From the NCBI GenBank assembly GCA_963775245.1, contig CAVZID010000015.1, forward strand, positions 186,001-250,000: 64,000 nt of DNA, given 5' to 3'. The translations under genes were made by a program, and so were the position numbers. Origin of the DNA: CAVSWT01 sp963775245. Lineage in GTDB: Bacteria; Bacteroidota; Ignavibacteria; Ignavibacteriales; Ignavibacteriaceae. The notes under the pieces were generated by a model. The model made no database searches, was not told the origin of the DNA, and worked only from the letters and a program-made list of their open reading frames with translations. Position 1 is the first letter of the stretch. The number at the start of each line of letters is the position of its first letter. Shown piece after piece: positions 35,672 through 43,733 of the stretch.

Positions 35672-37138
35672 ATGCTGTTAACCTCTGCTGATTATATAGT
35701 TGTTCTTATCTTTGCACTTCTTATGATTCTTCTGGGGATTTATTCCAAAAGTAAAGTAAAGAATACTGAAGATTATTTTGCCGGCGGTAAAAGAGTTCCC
35801 TGGTGGATGGCCGCTATTTCACATCACATGTCCGGCTATAGTGCTTTTGCTTTTGTCGGGCATGCAACAATTGCTTACTTATACGGCTTTAGTGTCTGGA
35901 CATTCTTCGCATTACCAATTTTTATTGCAATGATTATCGGCGCAAATGTATGGGCTCAAAAATGGGTGAAGCTGAATGTCATTACCCCAATCCAGTATCT
36001 TGAAAAAAGATTTAATCCTTTAACAAGACAGCTTTTTGCATGGAGTGGTATCGGGATAAAATTTATTGATGAAGGGGTGAAGCTTTACTCACTTGCTATT
36101 GTTGTAACTGTAATAACCGGCTTTCCATTAGAATGGGTTATTATTGGTTGCGGAGTTATTACTGTGTTTTATGTTTTGTTCGGCGGACTTTGGGCAACAA
36201 TGTTAACCGATTTTGCCCAGTTTATCATCCAATTTGGTATGTCGTTTATTCTGGTTTATCTTACTTTAAATTTTGTAGGCGGCTGGTCATCGATGTGGCA
36301 CCACATGCCTGAAGGCCACACTTCATTTTTCAGTACAGCAATTTCACCATGGTTTTTAATTGTATATACTGTTGTAATTATTCTCAGCTATAATGGCGGA
36401 ACCTGGGGATTGGCCCAACGCTTTTACTCAATCGGTAAACCCAAAGATGCAAGAAAGGCTGCGTATCTTTCAGCCTCATTGTACCTTGTTTATCCATTGG
36501 CATTATACATTCCAATGTGGGCGGCAAGACAGGTTGTGGGTACAGTTGATAACCCGGAACAAACTTATGTTTTAGTTGCAGAAAAGTTATTCAGCTCTTT
36601 TTCTCCGGGAATGATTGGTTTATTTGTTTCAGCTATATTTGCTGCAACAATGTCAATGATAAGTGCAGATTTAAATTCTTTAGCAAGTGTTTTTACAAAA
36701 GATATTTTTCAAAGGACAATGAATAAAAATGCGAATGATAAAACATTATTGAAAGTAGGAATGATTTCAACAATTGTTATTGGAGTATTAACAATAGGTT
36801 CAGCTATTATTACCATTCAGCTGCATGGTGCTTTTAATGCAATGGTCGAATGGTACGCTGCTATCTTGGGCCCAATCTCCATTCCTCTTCTTTTTGGAAT
36901 GGTTTACAAAAGGGCAACCTGGCGTGGAGCAATTGCATCTTGGGCTTTAGGGTTTTTAACATTCATTGTTGTTAAATACGGTTATGCAGCATTGACCGGA
37001 ACGGATACGCCTTTTGCTCTTTATACAGGTGCTGAGTTAGTCGTTTCATTTGGAGTATTCTTTATTGAAGGTTTTATAAACAAGCTTACCCCTGATGAAA
37101 AACAAAATGTAGACGAATTATTTTTACAGATTAAATAG
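35672..37138 (+). CDS. Sodium/solute symporter (SSS family), probable amino-sugar transporter
   Basis: 488 residues with about 12-13 membrane helices. The N-terminus 'YSKSKVKNTEDYFAGGKRVP' is the usual SSS start, followed by 'ISHHMSGYSAFAFVGHATIA' and 'ATMSMISADLNSLASVFTKD', the conserved helix with the sodium-binding serines. It is an inner-membrane sodium-coupled importer of the SGLT/NagX-like group. The position between a hexosaminidase and nagA points to GlcNAc or a related sugar as substrate (inference). No PTS genes are present, so sugar should arrive unphosphorylated. Confidence 0.85.
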   Translation: MLLTSADYIVVLIFALLMILLGIYSKSKVKNTEDYFAGGKRVPWWMAAISHHMSGYSAFAFVGHATIAYLYGFSVWTFFALPIFIAMIIGANVWAQKWVKLNVITPIQYLEKRFNPLTRQLFAWSGIGIKFIDEGVKLYSLAIVVTVITGFPLEWVIIGCGVITVFYVLFGGLWATMLTDFAQFIIQFGMSFILVYLTLNFVGGWSSMWHHMPEGHTSFFSTAISPWFLIVYTVVIILSYNGGTWGLAQRFYSIGKPKDARKAAYLSASLYLVYPLALYIPMWAARQVVGTVDNPEQTYVLVAEKLFSSFSPGMIGLFVSAIFAATMSMISADLNSLASVFTKDIFQRTMNKNANDKTLLKVGMISTIVIGVLTIGSAIITIQLHGAFNAMVEWYAAILGPISIPLLFGMVYKRATWRGAIASWALGFLTFIVVKYGYAALTGTDTPFALYTGAELVVSFGVFFIEGFINKLTPDEKQNVDELFLQIK

Positions 37139-37161
37139 ATAATTAAAAAGTTAAATCTTAG

Positions 37162-38505
37162 ATGAATAAGAAAGTAATTATAAAAAACGGAAAAGTTTTA
37201 TTACCGGAAGGTTTGAAGTCCGTTAATATTGTTATCAATGATGGTACTTTTCTGAATATAGCTGAAAGTATAAAAGCTGCAAAAACTGATGTAGTAATTG
37301 ATGCCAAAGGGAAATATGTTTTACCTGGATTTATAGATGTTCATACCAATGGTATTGCCGGTTTTGATTTAACTAATGGTGTGTATGAACTGGAATCAGG
37401 TAAATTTATTTCAGATGAAGAAACATATTTAAATGGATTAAATAATGCTTTAAAAGAGTATGCAAGAACCGGTGTTACACGGGCAGTTCTTACAAGCTTG
37501 GCTTCACCGGTTGAACAGCTAGAAAAAGTTTTTAAATATGTAAGTGAATACAAAAGAAATCATATAGATTCACCATGGAAAGAAGTGCTTGCCGGACTTT
37601 TTGTTGAAGGTACTTTTATGAAGTTGGTTGACTACCGCGGCGCGCATAACCCGGATTATTTTTATGAACCTTCCATTGAATTATTTAATAAACTTCAAAA
37701 TGCATCCGGTGGTTTAATTAAAGTTGTGAATGTTGTTCCCGAATGGGACGAGCCTGCTTTTAATTTGATTAAATATCTTTTTGAAAGGAAGATAGTCTGC
37801 GCTGCCGGTCATACTGGAGCAATTGGTTTTCAATACGATAAAGCAATTAAAAATGGATTGAGATTGGCGGTGCATTTTTTAAATGGCCCTACAGGTTCTT
37901 CAAGCAAATCTCTCGACGGCGGCGGTGCGGTTGAAAATGTTTTAAAAGCTAAAAATATGTTTGTAGAAATAATAGTTGATGGATACCATGTTGATAAAGC
38001 TTATGTGTTAGACACTATTAAGAGAAAAGGCTTCGATAAAGTTTGCGCCATAACAGATAGTATGTTTACGGCTTCATTCAGTGAACTTAAAAAATTTAAT
38101 ATACTTGGTGTTAGCGGTGTTGTAAGCGAAAATGGAGAGTATTTACAAATCGCAGATAGAGAATATTCTTTGTTTGGAAGTATGCTTACAATGGATACAG
38201 CATTCTCAAATGTTTTAACCTGGCTTACAACACCGATTGAAGGTATCTGGCATGCAATGCATAAGCCGTTGAAGTTTGAAGATGCCTTAATTAAAACTTC
38301 AACTTTATGCAGTAAAAATCCTGCTAAGATATTAGGAATATATCAACCTGAATCAAAGCAGGATAAAATGTTATTAAAAAATTTTACCGGCAGTATTGAA
38401 ATTGGAAAAAGTGCAGATGTAATTATTGCTGACATAGAAAAATTAGAAGACAGCTACAAGCTGAAATTAGAAAATGTTTTTGTAAAAGGATATCAAATAT
38501 CCTAA
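37162..38505 (+). CDS. nagA: N-acetylglucosamine-6-phosphate deacetylase
   Basis: 447 residues of the amidohydrolase fold. 'YVLPGFIDVHTNGIAGFDLT' is the first metal/phosphate region, though HTN replaces the HxH seen in some members. 'AAGHTGAIGFQYDKAIKNGL' and 'VHFLNGPTG' give the two metal-binding histidines, and 'AITDSMFTASF' the catalytic Asp. The enzyme converts GlcNAc-6-P to GlcN-6-P and acetate in the cytosol, upstream of NagB encoded at 40183. It lies 23 bases after the symporter. At 447 residues it is longer than typical NagA (about 380-390), with an insert near residues 85-160. Confidence 0.82.
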   Translation: MNKKVIIKNGKVLLPEGLKSVNIVINDGTFLNIAESIKAAKTDVVIDAKGKYVLPGFIDVHTNGIAGFDLTNGVYELESGKFISDEETYLNGLNNALKEYARTGVTRAVLTSLASPVEQLEKVFKYVSEYKRNHIDSPWKEVLAGLFVEGTFMKLVDYRGAHNPDYFYEPSIELFNKLQNASGGLIKVVNVVPEWDEPAFNLIKYLFERKIVCAAGHTGAIGFQYDKAIKNGLRLAVHFLNGPTGSSSKSLDGGGAVENVLKAKNMFVEIIVDGYHVDKAYVLDTIKRKGFDKVCAITDSMFTASFSELKKFNILGVSGVVSENGEYLQIADREYSLFGSMLTMDTAFSNVLTWLTTPIEGIWHAMHKPLKFEDALIKTSTLCSKNPAKILGIYQPESKQDKMLLKNFTGSIEIGKSADVIIADIEKLEDSYKLKLENVFVKGYQIS

Positions 38506-38568
38506 CAGATTTTATTTATTTAAATCAAACGACATGAATGTAAATCATAATAAAGGGAATTAATAAAT

Positions 38569-40143
38569 TTGAAATATTTATTTATCATAATCCTTACTAC
38601 AATATTTTTTGTTAATGATAGCTATACGCAAAGCAAGACTAGGGCTATGTGGGTTTGGGGCAGTACAAGTAGCATTATTGCTTATTCATCAACAAGAGAT
38701 GCATTTTATAATTTTTGTGAAAACCCGCCTGGAATGAATAATATAAATGCTATTCCAGGATTCCCTCGTTCTATAAATTTAGTTTTTATTTCTGCTCATG
38801 GTTATATAATTGGTGATTCCACAAAGAGAGCAGACTTGCATGCTTTTCTAAAGGATGCACATTCAAGAAATTTAAAAGTTGAATATCTAGACGGAGACAA
38901 AACCTGGGCTACAACAAATATGAGTACAGGGGAAAATGTAATCGATTATTTAGTAAAGTTTAATTCTGAAGCTGCAGATTCAACAGAAAGATTTGATGGT
39001 GTTCAATATGACGTTGAACCATATTTACTTTCCGGCTGGAAGGACCCGGCATCAAGAGAAGATATATGGAATGGATTTATTGAGCTTTTAACTTATTGTC
39101 AAAATAAAATCGATTCATTAAATGACGGAACATATTTCGGTGTTGCTGTCCCGCGTTGGTATGACAGCACTACAGGCTGGCTTAATAATAAATCCGGTAT
39201 TTATTATATGAGGCAGCTAATGGATTTGGTTGATTATACCGCAATCATGGATTATGTAGATAAATCAAGCAGAATAATTAGCGATGCCGGAGCTGAAGTA
39301 TTGTATGCAGATCAAATTGGTAAACGTGTAATTATTGGTGTTGAAACTCAATCCGTTAGTCCCTCGACTTCAACTTTTTATGAAGAAGGATGGGGAAATA
39401 TGGAAGCAAGCTTGTATGAAGTTGACCAATATTTTAAAGAGCATTCTGGTTATGATGGAATCGCAATTCATCATTATGATTATTACAAAAGTTTCCCGCA
39501 GTGGGGCACTGATGGTGTTGATATAAATCCGCCGGAATTAATTGACAGCAAATTTGTTAAGAATGCGGATTCAAGTTATTTCCAATTTCATATAGTGGAT
39601 ATTTGCGGAACAGGTTTAGATGCAGATTCAACTATATCCGGGACAAAAGTTGTAAATGCTTCAGAAGGTAATGTAGAAGTCCAGGGGACATGGGTTAAAG
39701 ATTCTTTAAATTATATTTCTTTTTATCCTAATAGTTCAATTCAAAATAATGATAAATATTCTTTTACTATACATGCCATTGATTCTTCTAGTAATGCTTT
39801 AGATATAGAAGATGATATTACTGCAATTCTAACTTCTATAAATGATAAAGAGGGAATTTTGCCGGACGGATTTAAGTTAATGCAGAATTATCCTAATCCA
39901 TTTAATCCAAGTACTAAAATTAAATTCGAAATACCTTCGGGAGCAACTTCATCTATGAAGTTCGTACAATTAAAAGTATATGACACTCTTGGTAGAGAGG
40001 TAAAAACTATGGTTAATAAAATATTATCTCCCGGCGAGTATGAAATAAATTTTAACGGAAATGAATTAGCTTCTGGCGTGTATTTTTATGAATTGACCTC
40101 AGGGACTCAAAGCTTAATAAAGAAAATGATTTTATTGAGATGA
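38569..40143 (+). CDS. Secreted GH18-like protein with type IX sorting domain, inside the amino-sugar operon
   Basis: 524 residues from a TTG at 38569, preceded by AAAGGGAAT; the signal peptide (MKYLFIIILTTIFFVNDSYT) supports this start. The barrel-like body has 'RFDGVQYDVEPYLLSGW' (about residues 142-158). It resembles the GH18 catalytic motif DGxDxDxE, with Q in place of the middle D but the last D and the acid E kept. 'TYFGVAVPRWYD', 'DYTAIMDYVD' and 'YDGIAIHHYDYY' fit later strands. The end is 'LMQNYPNPFNPSTKI' and the sorting domain. In this chitin-type operon a surface chitinase or endo-hexosaminidase role is a fair inference, not proof. Confidence 0.68.
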   Translation: MKYLFIIILTTIFFVNDSYTQSKTRAMWVWGSTSSIIAYSSTRDAFYNFCENPPGMNNINAIPGFPRSINLVFISAHGYIIGDSTKRADLHAFLKDAHSRNLKVEYLDGDKTWATTNMSTGENVIDYLVKFNSEAADSTERFDGVQYDVEPYLLSGWKDPASREDIWNGFIELLTYCQNKIDSLNDGTYFGVAVPRWYDSTTGWLNNKSGIYYMRQLMDLVDYTAIMDYVDKSSRIISDAGAEVLYADQIGKRVIIGVETQSVSPSTSTFYEEGWGNMEASLYEVDQYFKEHSGYDGIAIHHYDYYKSFPQWGTDGVDINPPELIDSKFVKNADSSYFQFHIVDICGTGLDADSTISGTKVVNASEGNVEVQGTWVKDSLNYISFYPNSSIQNNDKYSFTIHAIDSSSNALDIEDDITAILTSINDKEGILPDGFKLMQNYPNPFNPSTKIKFEIPSGATSSMKFVQLKVYDTLGREVKTMVNKILSPGEYEINFNGNELASGVYFYELTSGTQSLIKKMILLR

Positions 40144-40182
40144 CTTTGAAAATCATTTTATAGAGAGTAAAAGAGAAAAGTA

Positions 40183-40965
40183 ATGCTTACAAATAATAAT
40201 ATTACAAAATTCATCGTAAGTAATTTAGAAGTAAAAATATATCCTAGTAGAAATACTTTAGGAAAAGCTGCTGCAAAAGAAATACATGATAAAATAATTG
40301 AGATTTCAAAAAAGAAAAAAGATATTCGAATGATTTTTGCTGCAGCTCCATCACAAAATGAAGTATTGCTTGAACTATCGCAAATGAAAGATATTTCCTG
40401 GAATCAAATAACTGCTTTCCACATGGATGAATACATTGGCTTGTCTTCAGATGCTCCACAAGCTTTTGGAAATTTTTTAAGGGAAAGACTGTTTGGTAAA
40501 GTAAACTTTAAGAGAGTGAATTACATTAATTCAAATCCTTTAATTGTCGAAGATGAATGTAAAAGGTATTCAAATTTATTAAGTGAAGAACCAATCGATA
40601 TTGTATGCTTAGGTATTGGGGAAAATGGACATATAGCTTTTAATGATCCGCCCTATGCAGATTTTAATGATACTGAGAAAGTAAAAGTTGTTTTACTCGA
40701 TAAAGTTTCCAGGCAGCAGCAGGTTAATGATGGCTGTTTTGCGGCATTCGATGATGTTCCTGAAAAAGCAATTACATTGACAATTCCAATGCTTTTTTCA
40801 GCAAGTAATCTTTTTACCATTGTGCCGGGTAAAACAAAAGCAAATGCTGTTGCGGAATCTTTATTAGGAAAAATTTCCGAATCATGTCCGGCCTCAATTT
40901 TGAGAAAACATGAAAATGCAAAATTATATATTGATAATGACTCGGCATGCAGTTTTTCAAAATAA
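40183..40965 (+). CDS. nagB: Glucosamine-6-phosphate deaminase
   Basis: 260 residues, matching NagB length. 'MIFAAAPSQNEVLLEL' is the phosphate loop, 'ITAFHMDEYIGLSSDAPQAF' the signature with catalytic Asp, and 'CLGIGENGHIAFNDPP' the second hallmark with the ring-opening His. 'ITLTIPMLFSASNLFTIVPG' follows. The enzyme turns GlcN-6-P into fructose-6-P and ammonia in the cytosol, completing the pathway begun by NagA. It lies 40 bases after the GH18-like gene and seems the last gene of that run. Confidence 0.92.
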   Translation: MLTNNNITKFIVSNLEVKIYPSRNTLGKAAAKEIHDKIIEISKKKKDIRMIFAAAPSQNEVLLELSQMKDISWNQITAFHMDEYIGLSSDAPQAFGNFLRERLFGKVNFKRVNYINSNPLIVEDECKRYSNLLSEEPIDIVCLGIGENGHIAFNDPPYADFNDTEKVKVVLLDKVSRQQQVNDGCFAAFDDVPEKAITLTIPMLFSASNLFTIVPGKTKANAVAESLLGKISESCPASILRKHENAKLYIDNDSACSFSK

Positions 40966-41066
40966 ATTTGCTGGGGTTCGATTGAATTCATCAAAGGTAA
41001 GATCTAAAAATTTTTTTTATACTCTTTATGATACTTCGAGAAACTTGGTATAATAATGTAAGTATC

Positions 41067-41105
41067 ACAAGGTTACTCTAAGTTTGCACAAAGTTCCACA
41101 AAGAT
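41067..41105. repeat. Degenerate 11-base-period repeat
   Basis: Read on the minus strand the stretch is three near-copies of CTTTGTGGAA / CTTTGTGCAAA / CTTAGAGTAACC. It is non-coding. A similar three-word string (ctcagtggtt / ctctgtttcct / ctgtgtaatt) occurs at 62918-62950 on the plus strand, so this may be a dispersed intergenic element type. Confidence 0.4.
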
Positions 41106-41122
41106 GGGAAAAATTGAGTATC

Positions 41123-41195
41123 TGTCATTAGAAACTTGTTTCTGAATCTTTGTTTTTTAACGATTTTGAGATGCTGAAACAAGTTCAGCATGACG
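41123..41195. repeat. Dispersed palindromic intergenic repeat, copy B
   Basis: The left half reads TGTCATTAGAAACTTGTTTC and the right half ATGCTGAAACAAGTTCAGCA followed by TGACG. GAAACTTGTTTC and GAAACAAGTT pair with each other, so the element can fold end to end. The right half is nearly identical to 16902-16925. The element is non-coding. Confidence 0.65.
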
Positions 41196-41289
41196 TTTGA
41201 GTAATTCAGTAAATAATTTTATATTTTTACTTTAGATATTTAAAATATCAACCATTTTCAATGATTAAAATAGACGAAAGCCATTCCAG

Positions 41290-43344
41290 ATGAACACACA
41301 AAAATCATTAAGAATTTTATTTGTTTTATTATTCTTTCTAAATTTTATATCGCTTGCACAAAGCGGTAGTGAGACTTTAAATTTGATGCCTGTACCGGCA
41401 AAGATGGAAGTAACTAATCAAGATTTTAAACTTGATTCTAATTTTACCGTTATAGTTACAGGCAATCCTGCTGAACGAATTTATCCAGCCGCAAGTAGAA
41501 TGCTTAGAAGGCTTTCACAAAGAACAGGAATTTTTTTCAAGCAAGATTATATTACTCCGGAAACTAAAGTAGATAATCCTTCAATGATTATTGATGTGAA
41601 GCATCCTGGAATAGTCAAATTAAATGAAGATGAATCATATCAATTAAACATTAATAATGATAAGATAAAATTATCGGCACAAACAGACATAGGAGCTTTA
41701 AGAGGTTTCGAAACATTTTTACAATTATTAAAAGTAAAAGATGGCGACTATTTTATTCAAGGAGTAAATATTGAAGATAAACCAAGATTCCCATGGCGTG
41801 GTTTAATGATTGATGCAAGCCGTCATTTTATGCCGGTTGATGTAATTAAAAGAAATCTTGATGGAATGGCTGCTGTTAAATTAAATGTTCTTCATTGGCA
41901 TTTAAGTGATGATCAAGGATTTAGAGTTGAATGTAAAACATTTCCAAATTTAACCGGAATGGGTTCAGACGGATTATATTATACTCAGGTTCAAATAAAA
42001 GATATAATAAAATATGCAGATGATAGGGGAATTCGTGTTATTCCTGAATTTGATTTACCGGGACATTCCACAAGTTGGTTTGTAGGTTATCCTGAATATG
42101 CGAGTGCACCAGGCCCATATAAAATTGAAAGAAAGTGGGGAGTGTTTGATCCAACATTTAATCCAACGCTTGACAAAACTTATGAATTCTTTGATGCTTT
42201 CTTTAAGGAAATGGCCGGACTTTTCACAGATGATTATATGCATATCGGTGGAGATGAAAACAATGGAAAACAATGGAATGCAAATCAAGAGATTCAAAAA
42301 TTCATGAAGGAACATAATATCCAGGATAACCATTCACTTCAAAGCTACTTTAATCAAAAACTGCTGGGCATTCTTACAAAGTATCATAAAAAGATGGTTG
42401 GATGGGAAGAAATACTTCATCCCAATATGCCGAAAAATATTGTTATTCAGTCATGGCGCGGCGCTAAATCATTGAAGGAAGCGGCAACTACAGGCTACCA
42501 GGTTATTTTATCAAAAGGGTATTATATAGATTTGATTCACTCAACTGTTGATCATTATTTGGTTGATCCTGATCCCGATAGTTTAAATTTAACAGGGGAT
42601 CAAAAGAAATTAATACTCGGAGGAGAAGCCACCATGTGGGCTGAGTTTGTTTCGCCGGAAAATGTTGACTCAAGAATATGGCCCCGTACAGCAGCAATTG
42701 CAGAAAGGTTTTGGTCCCCTCAGAATGTTAGAGATGTTGATGATATGTATAGAAGGCTTGATATAATATCTTATGAATTGGAAAACCTTGGGTTAATGCA
42801 TATCAAGAACCAAAAGATGATGATTAGAAGATTAGCAGGAAATAATGATGTAGGTGCTTTAACAAATTTTATAAATGTAGTTGAACCGTTAAAAGATTAT
42901 AACAGGTCTCGACATAGATCCGATTATACTTCTTTCTCTCCTTTAACAAGAGTTGTTGATGCAGCAGTTCCGGATGCAGAAACAGCCAGGAACTTTAGAA
43001 ATATTGTTGATGATTTTCTTGCCAACACATCAAGCAGCTCATTATCTGAAATAATAAAACAGCAGTTAACAATCTGGAAAAACAATGATGCTAATCTTGA
43101 AGAAATAATTAATGAATCTCCTATATTAAAAGAAATTCAATCTATGTCGATAGATCTTTCCACTATTTCATCAATAGGATTAAAAGCTTTGGATTATATT
43201 AATAGCAATAAAAATGCAGATGAACAGTGGATTAATGAAAGTATGCAGGAAATTAATAAAGTAAAAGAATCACGTGGACAAGTTCAATTAATGGTAGTGG
43301 CGCCAATTGAAAAATTAGTTATGAAAGCTGCCATGGAAAAATAG
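41290..43344 (+). CDS. Secreted GH20 beta-N-acetylhexosaminidase (full-length type)
   Basis: 684 residues with a signal peptide (ILFVLLFFLNFISLAQ). An N-terminal GH20b domain ('LNLMPVPAKMEVTNQDFKLD', about 28-150) precedes the catalytic barrel: 'RFPWRGLMIDASRHFMPVDV', 'LNVLHWHLSDDQGFRVE', 'PEFDLPGHSTSWF', and the catalytic pair in 'YMHIGGDENNGKQW' (D and E near 322-323). 'GGEATMWAEFV' and 'WPRTAAIAERFWSP' close the active site. It removes GlcNAc/GalNAc from chitooligomers or glycans outside the cytosol. A helical C-terminal tail of about 160 residues is extra. It is the second hexosaminidase of this locus and has its own upstream region. Confidence 0.92.
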   Translation: MNTQKSLRILFVLLFFLNFISLAQSGSETLNLMPVPAKMEVTNQDFKLDSNFTVIVTGNPAERIYPAASRMLRRLSQRTGIFFKQDYITPETKVDNPSMIIDVKHPGIVKLNEDESYQLNINNDKIKLSAQTDIGALRGFETFLQLLKVKDGDYFIQGVNIEDKPRFPWRGLMIDASRHFMPVDVIKRNLDGMAAVKLNVLHWHLSDDQGFRVECKTFPNLTGMGSDGLYYTQVQIKDIIKYADDRGIRVIPEFDLPGHSTSWFVGYPEYASAPGPYKIERKWGVFDPTFNPTLDKTYEFFDAFFKEMAGLFTDDYMHIGGDENNGKQWNANQEIQKFMKEHNIQDNHSLQSYFNQKLLGILTKYHKKMVGWEEILHPNMPKNIVIQSWRGAKSLKEAATTGYQVILSKGYYIDLIHSTVDHYLVDPDPDSLNLTGDQKKLILGGEATMWAEFVSPENVDSRIWPRTAAIAERFWSPQNVRDVDDMYRRLDIISYELENLGLMHIKNQKMMIRRLAGNNDVGALTNFINVVEPLKDYNRSRHRSDYTSFSPLTRVVDAAVPDAETARNFRNIVDDFLANTSSSSLSEIIKQQLTIWKNNDANLEEIINESPILKEIQSMSIDLSTISSIGLKALDYINSNKNADEQWINESMQEINKVKESRGQVQLMVVAPIEKLVMKAAMEK

Positions 43345-43541
43345 TTCCATCTTAATTTTTTTTTTAATGGGATCATTAAAAAAAATTAATATTATTTTAA
43401 CATCAGATTGTTGTGCTTATAAATTATTTCTGTAAAATGGATTAAGAAAAAATTTCCCCTTCAAATTAATACTTCATAAAATCTTTTCTAAGAAAAATTA
43501 TAATTAATTACTTGACTTTACAAAAAAAAAATGGTAATTAG

Positions 43542-43555
43542 CTAAAGCGGTTTAG
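43542..43555. promoter_or_regulatory. LacI-type operator-like palindrome 1
   Basis: CTAAAGCGGTTTAG is a 14-base imperfect palindrome centred on CG, the layout of LacI/GalR-family operators. It matches the sites at 48984 and 49045 in its right half (CGGTTwA). It lies 179 bases before the TonB receptor start, just after a TTGACT box. Binding by the regulator encoded at 49062 is an inference. Confidence 0.55.
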
Positions 43556-43619
43556 TAATACTTAGTCAAAATCTAATAATTCCATATAAAATAATAAGTT
43601 AGACGAAAATATTTAAAAA

Positions 43620-43633
43620 ATAGAGCGTTTTAG
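43620..43633. promoter_or_regulatory. LacI-type operator-like palindrome 2
   Basis: ATAGAGCGTTTTAG is a weaker imperfect palindrome centred on CG, 64 bases after the centre-matched site at 43542. Paired sites allow looping or double repression. It is the least symmetric of the four candidate operators. Confidence 0.35.
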
Positions 43634-43733
43634 TATATTTTGTAGATTTTTTTCAATTTAAGATTTGTAAGACTTTGGTTCTGTTTTAACTCAAAAATTA
43701 AAAAAGGCGTATTTAAAAAATTTTGGAGATTAT

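Larger units (their letters stand above)
40966..41289. other. Intergenic region with repeat elements between nagB and the large GH20 gene
   Basis: No gene is visible in 324 bases. It holds an 11-base-period degenerate repeat (41067-41105) and a copy of the dispersed palindromic element (41123-41195). The distal part is AT-rich and should contain the promoter of the GH20 gene, whose own ribosome site is not clear. Confidence 0.5.
43345..43733. promoter_or_regulatory. Promoter/operator region of the TonB receptor gene
   Basis: These 389 AT-rich bases carry no gene. They contain TTGACT at 43512-43517, a possible -35 box, and two LacI-type operator-like palindromes (43542-43555 and 43620-43633). 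The leader ends with TTGGAG, a good ribosome site before ATG 43734. The -10 box cannot be fixed with confidence. Confidence 0.55.

Noticed and set aside
43512..43560. Exact sigma-70 promoter for the TonB receptor gene
   Set aside because: TTGACT is present but no -10 box at proper spacing matches well, and Bacteroidota promoters follow another consensus, so only a general promoter region is annotated.
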